A DNA stretch of 12,235 bases from an uncultured bacterium (GTDB lineage: Bacteria > Bacillota > Clostridia > Lachnospirales > Lachnospiraceae), in the NCBI GenBank assembly GCA_947088515.1, contig CAMUHA010000090.1, positions 1-12,235 on the forward strand, written 5' to 3'. The notes under the pieces were generated by a model that was not told the origin of the DNA, made no database searches, and saw only the letters and a list, made by a program, of their open reading frames with translations. Shown piece by piece: positions 5,602 through 12,235 of the stretch. The translations under genes were made by a program, and so were the position numbers. Each line of letters opens with the position of its first letter. The first letter of the stretch is position 1.

Positions 5602-7773
5602 ATGAATTGCGAAAACACAGGAAGGCTTACACTGCCAACAGATATTGATATGGTAGATGAAACCATACGTTTAAAAGAACTTCTTAAGGCAGATGCCTTA
5701 AGAGACTGCGACGGAACTTCCATGCCGGAAGAGTTGCTGAATCAAAATGCTAAAATATATGCCACCTATTATACTACCCGGAAAGATAATGACTGGGCAA
5801 TGGCACATCCGGAGGAAATCCAGCAGGAATACTTAATCAGCGACCGCCATACTGCCCGTGGAAATCAGCTGCGTATTGAACTTATGAAAGGCTTTCACAC
5901 CCAGCAGCTTAAGGTTAATACCATTGACACCCCCAAAAAGTGGTGGGAAGTCATCGACCGCACCACAGGGTCAGTGGTTTCCACTGATAAATGGGAATAT
6001 GACGAAGCTTCCGGTGAAGTCGTTATTGAATCAATTCCCTATCATCAGTACACAGTAAGTTTTCTGGCCTTTCTGATATGGGACCCGGTTCACATGTACA
6101 ACTTTATTACTAATGACTGGAAAGACGCCCCCCATCAGCTTACCTACGATGTCAGGCAGCCCAAAACCCAGGCATATGTAAAAGAAAAGCTGAAAAAATG
6201 GTGTGAAGAAAATCCCAACGTGGATGTAGTGCGTTTTACCACCTTTTTTCACCAGTTTACCCTTACCTTTGACGACCAGAAAAGAGAAAAGTTCGTAGAA
6301 TGGTTTGGCTACAGCGCCAGTGTCAGTCCTTATATTCTGGAACAGTTCGAAAAATGGGCAGGCTACAAATTCCGTCCGGAATTTATTGTTGATGAAGGCT
6401 ACCACAATTCTATTTTCCGGGTACCTTCAAAAGAATTTCTTGATTTTATTGAATTCCAGCAAATCGAAGTGAGCAAGCTTGCCAAAGAGCTGGTTGATAT
6501 TGTGCACAGCTACGGCAAGGAAGCTATGATGTTCTTAGGCGACCATTGGATTGGAACAGAACCTTTTGGAAAATACTTTGCAAATATTGGCCTGGATGCT
6601 GTAGTCGGCTCTGTAGGTGACGGCGTTACTTTACGGATGATTTCAGATATTAAAGGCGTAAAATACACAGAAGGGCGGCTCCTGCCTTACTTCTTCCCGG
6701 ATGTGTTTACCGAAGGCGGCGACCCTATTGGAGAAGCCCAGGATAACTGGCTGAAAGCAAGACGCGCCATTATGCGCTCTCCTCTTGACCGGATTGGCTA
6801 TGGCGGCTATTTAAAGCTTGCCAGCGAATGGCCCGGCTTTATTGACCAGATTCAAAAAGTGGTTAATGAATTCCGTCAGATACATGATAATATGCAGGGA
6901 ACCAGAGCTTACACCGCACCCTTTAAGGTGGGAATTTTAAACTGCTGGGGCAACCTGCGCAGATGGATGGCGAATCAGGTGCACCATGCTCTCTGGTACC
7001 GGGAAATTTATTCTTATGTAGGCGTTATTGAATGCTTAAGCGGAATGCCTATGGATGTGGAATTTATCACCTTTAAAGATTTGAAAGAGGGAATTGACCC
7101 TGATATTAAGGTTATTATTAATGCAGGAGACGCCTACACCTCCTGGAGTGGCGCAGAAAACTGGATGGACGAACAGGTTGTATGTGCAATCCGCAGATTT
7201 GTGGATAATGGCGGCGGATTTATTGGTGTCGGAGAACCCAGTGCCTGTCAGTATCAGGGACGTTTCTTCCAGTTAAGCGATGTGCTTGGCGTAGACAGGG
7301 AACTTGGATTTTCCATGAGTACAGATAAATATAATGAAATGGACAGCAAACATTTTATCCTGGAGGACATTGACGGCGAAATTGATTTTGGCGAAGGGAA
7401 AAGCCGGATTTATGCACAGGGAGAACATTACCAGATTTTAAATATGGACGGAAAGTACAGTCGTCTTGTTACCAATGAATATGGAAAAGGCAGAAGCGTT
7501 TATTTTACCGGCCTTCCTTATTCTCCCCAGAACTGCCGGATTTTGCTCCGTGCCATTTATTATGCGGCCCATCAGGAAGCAGAAATGAAGAAATTTTATG
7601 TCAGCAATGTTGATACAGAACTAACTGTTTTTGAGGAAACGGGTAAAATAGCAGTTATCAATAACTCCAAAGAGTCCCGTCAGACTGACCTCTATATACA
7701 GGGTGAATTAAAATATCAGTTAGACTTAGCGCCTATGGAAATGCGCTGGGTAGATTACAAGGAGAACTTATGA
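5602..7773 (+). CDS. lnpA: 1,3-beta-galactosyl-N-acetylhexosamine phosphorylase (GH112)
   Basis: A 723-residue cytoplasmic enzyme of glycoside hydrolase family 112, of normal full length. It reversibly splits Gal-beta-1,3-GalNAc (galacto-N-biose) or Gal-beta-1,3-GlcNAc (lacto-N-biose) with phosphate, giving galactose 1-phosphate and the free N-acetylhexosamine. Family features include the N-terminal GRLTLPTDIDMVDET and ADALRDCDGTSMPEEL segments and YLISDRHTARGNQLRIE. The catalytic acid Asp is at residue 314 in FLGDHWIGTEPF, equivalent to Asp313 of the Bifidobacterium longum enzyme. The fold order known for the family is a barrel-like N-terminal domain, a middle alpha/beta domain and a C-terminal beta domain. 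The ATG at 5602 is six bases after GGAGG. It overlaps the kinase gene by four bases. Family members also include galactosyl-rhamnose phosphorylases, but the adjacent N-acetylhexosamine kinase argues against that here. Relative GNB versus LNB preference cannot be read off. Confidence 0.95.
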   Translation: MNCENTGRLTLPTDIDMVDETIRLKELLKADALRDCDGTSMPEELLNQNAKIYATYYTTRKDNDWAMAHPEEIQQEYLISDRHTARGNQLRIELMKGFHTQQLKVNTIDTPKKWWEVIDRTTGSVVSTDKWEYDEASGEVVIESIPYHQYTVSFLAFLIWDPVHMYNFITNDWKDAPHQLTYDVRQPKTQAYVKEKLKKWCEENPNVDVVRFTTFFHQFTLTFDDQKREKFVEWFGYSASVSPYILEQFEKWAGYKFRPEFIVDEGYHNSIFRVPSKEFLDFIEFQQIEVSKLAKELVDIVHSYGKEAMMFLGDHWIGTEPFGKYFANIGLDAVVGSVGDGVTLRMISDIKGVKYTEGRLLPYFFPDVFTEGGDPIGEAQDNWLKARRAIMRSPLDRIGYGGYLKLASEWPGFIDQIQKVVNEFRQIHDNMQGTRAYTAPFKVGILNCWGNLRRWMANQVHHALWYREIYSYVGVIECLSGMPMDVEFITFKDLKEGIDPDIKVIINAGDAYTSWSGAENWMDEQVVCAIRRFVDNGGGFIGVGEPSACQYQGRFFQLSDVLGVDRELGFSMSTDKYNEMDSKHFILEDIDGEIDFGEGKSRIYAQGEHYQILNMDGKYSRLVTNEYGKGRSVYFTGLPYSPQNCRILLRAIYYAAHQEAEMKKFYVSNVDTELTVFEETGKIAVINNSKESRQTDLYIQGELKYQLDLAPMEMRWVDYKENL

Positions 7774-8903
7774 GTACAGAAAACCAGACTTGTGCCAATA
7801 TAGATGAAGCTATTGCGCAGTTTGCCTTAGCAGGTACACTGACCGAAAAATCCCCTTATGGAAACGGACATATTAACGATACCTTCCTGCTTATCTACAA
7901 ATTGCCGGAAGGAGAAAAGAAGAGATATATTCTGCAGCGAATGAACCACACTATTTTTAAAAACCCAGTACAGCTTATGGAGAACGTGGTAAATGTTACA
8001 GAATATCTCCGCAAAAGTATCCTTGCTGCGGGAGGAAACCCAGACAGGGAAACATTAAATGTGGTTAAAACCAAAGACGGCAGTATCTACTATGAGGACA
8101 GCGCCCATAATTACTGGCGGGTGTTTCTCTTTATAGAAAATACAGTGTGTCTGGAGATGGTAGAAAATGCAAAAGATTTTTATGACAGCGCCGCTGCTTT
8201 TGGCAATTTCCAGCGTATGCTTGCAAATTATCCTGCCCAGACACTGCATGAAACAATTCCCAATTTCCATAATACACCTTCCCGCTTTCTGGACTTTAAA
8301 CGTGCAGTTGAAAAAGATGTGATGGGAAGAGCAAAGCTTGCAGAAAAAGAAATTGCCTTTGCCCTTTCCAGAGAAAAGGAAGCTTCCGCCCTCACCGACT
8401 TATTGGAAAAAGGGGAACTGCCTCTTCGCGTTACCCATAACGACACCAAGCTGAACAATATCTTATTTGACGCTGATACCAAAAAGGCCCTCTGCGTCAT
8501 TGACCTGGATACTGTGATGCCCGGACTTTCCCTCTATGATTATGGCGATTCTATCCGCTTTGGAGCAAACACCGGAGCAGAGGACGAGAAGGATTTAAGC
8601 AAAATATCCCTTGATTTATCTTTGTTTGAAGCCTTTACCAAAGGTTTTATTGAGGGCTGTGGAGGCAGTCTTACTGATAAAGAAATCGAAATGCTGCCAA
8701 TGGGCGCCAAATTAATGACTTATGAATGCGGCATCCGTTTTCTTGCAGATTTCCTGGAGGGAGATGTTTACTTTAAAATCCACCGGGAAGGACATAACTT
8801 AGATCGTGCAAGAACCCAGTTTAAGCTGGTGGCAGATATGGAAGCCAAATGGAAAGAAATGACTACAATTGTTGAAAAGTATGTTTCCATCCAAAATAAA
8901 TAA
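7770..8903 (+). CDS. nahK: N-acetylhexosamine 1-kinase (APH-fold phosphotransferase)
   Basis: A 377-residue cytoplasmic kinase that uses ATP to phosphorylate GlcNAc or GalNAc at the anomeric carbon, taking the second product of the GH112 phosphorylase. Motifs seen are SPYGNGHINDTF (28-39), the N-terminal nucleotide-binding segment; THNDTKLNNILFD (222-234), the catalytic loop with base Asp225; and VIDLDTVMPG (243-252), the metal-binding Asp segment, followed by YDYGDSIRFGAN. The length is close to the B. longum NahK (also called LnpB). Its ATG overlaps the phosphorylase stop (ATGA at 7770-7773), with AAGGAGAA just upstream, so the two enzymes are translationally coupled. The sugar 1-phosphate made here would feed UDP-sugar or amino-sugar metabolism through enzymes encoded elsewhere. 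Other aminoglycoside-phosphotransferase-like kinases are possible by fold, but the context makes NahK strongly preferred. Confidence 0.93.
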   Translation: MSTENQTCANIDEAIAQFALAGTLTEKSPYGNGHINDTFLLIYKLPEGEKKRYILQRMNHTIFKNPVQLMENVVNVTEYLRKSILAAGGNPDRETLNVVKTKDGSIYYEDSAHNYWRVFLFIENTVCLEMVENAKDFYDSAAAFGNFQRMLANYPAQTLHETIPNFHNTPSRFLDFKRAVEKDVMGRAKLAEKEIAFALSREKEASALTDLLEKGELPLRVTHNDTKLNNILFDADTKKALCVIDLDTVMPGLSLYDYGDSIRFGANTGAEDEKDLSKISLDLSLFEAFTKGFIEGCGGSLTDKEIEMLPMGAKLMTYECGIRFLADFLEGDVYFKIHREGHNLDRARTQFKLVADMEAKWKEMTTIVEKYVSIQNK

Positions 8904-8909
8904 GGACCT

Positions 8910-8945
8910 GAAAAAGGAAGCGGGATTTATTCCGCTTCCTTTTTC
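8910..8945. terminator. Bidirectional terminator between the sugar operon and mfd
   Basis: A perfect 14-bp stem, left arm 8910-8923 and right arm 8932-8945 (core GGAAGCGG/CCGCTTCC), closes an eight-base loop. Its outer A5/T5 arms give a U-run in either direction. It starts seven bases after the nahK stop and ends directly against the mfd stop codon (8946-8948), serving both convergent genes. Confidence 0.93.
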
Positions 8946-11900
8946 CTAATGTTCTCTTATAAGCTCCTTTTGCATGGAAAAGAGCAGCTGCTCCGTAAAG
9001 CTAAGAAGCATTTGCGCATCACGTTCCACCATACCACATTTTTTATAGCGGAATAAAAAGAAAAGTCCCTTATGATTATAAGAAAGTTTATCATATATTT
9101 TAAGCAAAGACGGGATTCTCTCTGCCATGATATCCGCATCAGGTTTCAAAGTAAACTTAATTTCACCGTTTCTGCCTTTTACTTCTGTGATATAAAGCTT
9201 ATGGGCGCTGACCCGTATCATGGAAATCCGGAACAAATTTTCCACCGCCACAGGTATCTGTCCGAACCGGTCCAGAAGTTCCTCCTTCATGTCATCACAT
9301 TCTGCCTGATTTTCAATTCCCGCAATTCTTTTGTAAATATCTAATTTTTGAACCTCATTTACAATATAGGAAGGAGGAATAAACGCATCCACATCCAAAT
9401 CCACTGAAGTATTGAAATCCTCCGCCATACGGACTCCCTTTAGGCTTTTCACTGCTTCCCCCAGCATTTTGCAGTACATATCATATCCCACTGCCTGCAT
9501 ATGCCCATGCTGTCTTGCCCCAAGAAGGTTTCCCGCTCCACGAATTTCCAAATCCCGCATGGCAATTTTAAATCCGCTTCCTAAATCTGTAAATTCCCTG
9601 ATGGCGGCTAAACGCTTTTCCGCCACTTCTTTCAGCAGCTTATCCCGTTTATACATTAAAAACGCATAAGACGTGCGGTTGCTCCTTCCCACTCTCCCTC
9701 TTAGCTGATAGAGCTGGGAAAGTCCCATATTATCGGCATCGTGAATAATCATGGTATTTACATTAGAAATGTCAAGCCCGGTCTCAATGATGGTGGTAGA
9801 TACCAGAACGTCAATTTCACCATTGATAAAATCATACATAATCTGTTCCAGCTCCCGCTCCTGCATCTGCCCATGGGCAAAGGACACAGCCGCCTCCGGC
9901 ACCAGGCTCTGAATAATGGCTGCAATATCGGCAATGTTATTTACTCTGTTATACACATAATAAACCTGTCCATCCCTTGACAGCTCTCTGACAATGGCTT
10001 CCCTTATCAGTTCCTCATTATATTCCAGAACATAGGTCTGGATTGGCATCCGGTCCCCAGGAGCCTCCTCCAAAACGCTCATATCACGAATACCAATAAG
10101 GCTCATATGCAGTGTCCTGGGTATGGGAGTTGCAGTCAGCGTAAGCACATCCACATTTTCTTTCATCTTCTTAATCTTTTCCTTGTGGGTAACGCCAAAT
10201 CGCTGTTCCTCATCAACAATCAAAAGTCCTAAATCCTTATAAACAACATCCGCAGATAATACCCGGTGAGTGCCAATCACAATATCCACAAGACCTTTTT
10301 TTAAATCTTCCACTGTCTTTTTCTGCTCTTTGCTGGTTCTAAATCGGGAAAGCAAGTCTATTCTCACCGGATATTCCTTCATCCGCTGGACAAATGTATT
10401 ATAGTGCTGCTGGGCAAGTATGGTGGTTGGCACCAGATACACCACCTGTTTTCCCTCCTGCACTGCTTTAAATGCTGCGCGGATAGCTATTTCTGTCTTT
10501 CCATAGCCAACATCCCCACAAATCAGGCGGTCCATAATCCTGGTACTCTCCATATCCTCCTTGGTGGCAGCAATTGCGCTTAGCTGGTCTTCCGTCTCTT
10601 CAAAAGGAAACATTTCCTCAAATTCCCTTTGCCAGACGGTATCCTTCCCATACTGGAATCCGTTTTTCTGCTGACGCGCTGCATAAAGCTCCACTAAATC
10701 CTTAGCAACCTCCCCAGCCGCTTCCCGTACCTTACTTTTGGTTCTGCTCCATTCCTGGGTCCCCAGCTTGTTCAATTTAGGCCGTTTGGCATCGGCGGAA
10801 GCATATTTCTGGATTACATCAAGCCCGGTTGCAAGTACATAAAGATTTCCTCCATCCCGGTATTCAATTTTAATATAATCCTTTACGACTTTTTCAACCT
10901 CAACCTTTTCAATTCCCTTATAAATCCCCAGACCATGATTTTCATGAACCACATAATCTCCAATTTTCAGTTCATTAAAATCATTAATTTTTTGTCCTTC
11001 ATAAGCCTTTTTCTTTTTTTTCTTCTTTTTATCTGACCCAAAAATATCACTTTCCGAAATAACTGCAAACTTAAGCAACGGATATTCAAATCCCTTTAAT
11101 ACCCTGCCATAAAAGGTCATTATCTCCCCTGGCTGAAGTTCCCGGTCCGGGTCCTGTGTATAAAAGGCCAAAAGCTCCTGCTCCCTTAAATCTTCTGCCA
11201 GTCTTTCGGCTCTGATTCTGGACCCAGACAAAAGTAAAACCCGGTAGCCGTTTTTTTTGTAGCGTTTTAAGTCCTGTACCAAAGCCTCAAAGCTGTTATT
11301 ATAGGATGAAATACTTTTAACAGGAATATCCGCCTTTTTATCAGCCTTAAAAAGAGAATTTTTCAGCTCCAGCGCCGCCAATGTAGCAACACGTCCCTTA
11401 CCCATTTTCGCCGCCACTTCATCCATAGAATACAAAAGCTTCATCTGCCCCGGAAGAAGATATCCCTTTTCCAGACGGTGCGTCATGCTTTCCCTAAACT
11501 CCAGCTCCACCGCTTTCGCATGTTCCATAACCCGCGCCGGCTCATCCACAAAAATACAGGTCTGCTTTAGGTCAAACAACTCCAGAAACGACACTGTATC
11601 TTCATAAAAATAGTGAACATAGGCGTCTAAGTTCACCAGATTCCGAAACTCAAACACCTGCTCTTTCAGTTCTTTTATTTGAGTTTCTATCCGGTGGGCT
11701 TCCTCTGTGTGCATCTCTTCCCTGAATTTCTTCGTAAAGCTCTTACCTTCTTGTTCAATTTTGCTCATTCCCGTTTCAAGCTCTCTGCCGGAAAGAAGCA
11801 TTTCAGCGGCAGGATAAATAGTAATACCAGAGAGCTTCTCAATGGAACGCTGGCTCAAAACATCAAAGCTTCTGATGGAATCCACTTCATCCCCCCAAAG

Positions 11901-12235
11901 TTCAATACGGTAAGGATTTTCTTCTGTAAGGTCAAAAATATCTATAATTCCACCTCTGATACTGAACTGTCCGGGAGCTTCTACCTGATAATTTTTTTCA
12001 TATCCCATCTCCACAAGCTGTTTTGCAAGCTTTTTAGGGTCAATCTGACCCTTACCATCAATTTTTAAAAGATACTTTTTCCATACCAAAAGAGGAACTT
12101 GCGGCGCCATCAGACTACTGAAAGTAGTGATTACTGTAACCGGCTTTCCTTCCAGCATTCGCCTTAAACACTTTATTCTCTCTGTCACCAGCTGATTTCC
12201 ATGTATGTCCGCCTGATAAAAAATCAAATCCTTGG
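8946..12235 (-). CDS. mfd: Transcription-repair coupling factor Mfd, lacking its N-terminus
   Basis: A superfamily-2 DNA translocase that removes RNA polymerase stalled at DNA damage and recruits UvrA. About 1096 codons are visible and the frame is open to the right edge; roughly the first 80 residues lie outside, so a TTG near 12227 is not the true start. Counting from that TTG, the domains are: the remaining UvrB-homology region to about 300; a linker with eight lysines at 400-407; the RNA polymerase-interacting domain at about 413-480 (IGDYVVHENHGLGIYKG); Walker A GDVGYGKT at 571-578; the DEEQ box at 672-675; TATPIPRTL near 698-706; motif VI QLRGRVGRSNR at 841-851; and the C-terminal TRCF domain from about 945. 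It ends at a TAG next to the shared terminator. It is a housekeeping gene unrelated to the sugar operon. Confidence 0.97.
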   Translation of the reverse strand, partial: KDLIFYQADIHGNQLVTERIKCLRRMLEGKPVTVITTFSSLMAPQVPLLVWKKYLLKIDGKGQIDPKKLAKQLVEMGYEKNYQVEAPGQFSIRGGIIDIFDLTEENPYRIELWGDEVDSIRSFDVLSQRSIEKLSGITIYPAAEMLLSGRELETGMSKIEQEGKSFTKKFREEMHTEEAHRIETQIKELKEQVFEFRNLVNLDAYVHYFYEDTVSFLELFDLKQTCIFVDEPARVMEHAKAVELEFRESMTHRLEKGYLLPGQMKLLYSMDEVAAKMGKGRVATLAALELKNSLFKADKKADIPVKSISSYNNSFEALVQDLKRYKKNGYRVLLLSGSRIRAERLAEDLREQELLAFYTQDPDRELQPGEIMTFYGRVLKGFEYPLLKFAVISESDIFGSDKKKKKKKKAYEGQKINDFNELKIGDYVVHENHGLGIYKGIEKVEVEKVVKDYIKIEYRDGGNLYVLATGLDVIQKYASADAKRPKLNKLGTQEWSRTKSKVREAAGEVAKDLVELYAARQQKNGFQYGKDTVWQREFEEMFPFEETEDQLSAIAATKEDMESTRIMDRLICGDVGYGKTEIAIRAAFKAVQEGKQVVYLVPTTILAQQHYNTFVQRMKEYPVRIDLLSRFRTSKEQKKTVEDLKKGLVDIVIGTHRVLSADVVYKDLGLLIVDEEQRFGVTHKEKIKKMKENVDVLTLTATPIPRTLHMSLIGIRDMSVLEEAPGDRMPIQTYVLEYNEELIREAIVRELSRDGQVYYVYNRVNNIADIAAIIQSLVPEAAVSFAHGQMQERELEQIMYDFINGEIDVLVSTTIIETGLDISNVNTMIIHDADNMGLSQLYQLRGRVGRSNRTSYAFLMYKRDKLLKEVAEKRLAAIREFTDLGSGFKIAMRDLEIRGAGNLLGARQHGHMQAVGYDMYCKMLGEAVKSLKGVRMAEDFNTSVDLDVDAFIPPSYIVNEVQKLDIYKRIAGIENQAECDDMKEELLDRFGQIPVAVENLFRISMIRVSAHKLYITEVKGRNGEIKFTLKPDADIMAERIPSLLKIYDKLSYNHKGLFFLFRYKKCGMVERDAQMLLSFTEQLLFSMQKELIREH

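Noticed and set aside
11679..12068. A 129-codon plus-strand open frame opposite mfd
   Set aside because: It is antisense to conserved mfd sequence and has no recognisable features.

Overview
The window looks like the chromosome of a gut-type Firmicute, most likely a member of the Lachnospiraceae. This is judged from the AT-rich Gram-positive style of the DNA (strong GGAGG ribosome sites, U-tailed hairpin terminators, a lipoprotein sugar-binding protein) and from the gene set. No rRNA, tRNA, CRISPR array, insertion sequence or phage gene was seen.

Layout: (1) 1-415, minus: the N-terminal part of a Na+/phosphate cotransporter-family protein that runs off the left edge. (2) 672-1544, minus: an AraC-family regulator with its own extended -10 promoter and a terminator overlapping its stop codon. 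(3) 1545-1990: a 446-bp divergent control region holding the regulator promoter, repeated TACAAATA half-sites, a leader terminator with a competing hairpin, and a large three-helix hairpin just before the first ribosome site. (4) 1991-8903, plus: a six-gene operon. It encodes a lipoprotein solute-binding protein, two ABC permeases, a 54-residue membrane protein missing from a standard ORF list, a GH112 galacto-N-biose/lacto-N-biose phosphorylase, and an N-acetylhexosamine 1-kinase. (5) 8910-8945: a bidirectional terminator. (6) 8946-12235, minus: transcription-repair coupling factor mfd, missing only its N-terminus beyond the right edge.

How it works together: the transporter probably imports galacto-N-biose (mucin core 1 disaccharide) and/or lacto-N-biose (milk oligosaccharide disaccharide). 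The GH112 enzyme splits it with inorganic phosphate into galactose 1-phosphate and GalNAc or GlcNAc. The kinase phosphorylates the freed N-acetylhexosamine at C1. The ABC ATPase and the galT/galE functions needed to finish the pathway are not in the window, nor is any secreted glycosidase to release the disaccharide, so this locus looks like a scavenging module. The AraC regulator is the obvious candidate sensor.

The enzymes belong to known families. The least explained parts are RNA-level: a leader terminator with alternative pairing, the 1907-1972 hairpin, a terminator after the binding-protein gene, a GTAATTAC-based intercistronic element with mutually exclusive hairpins, and the small membrane protein beside it.
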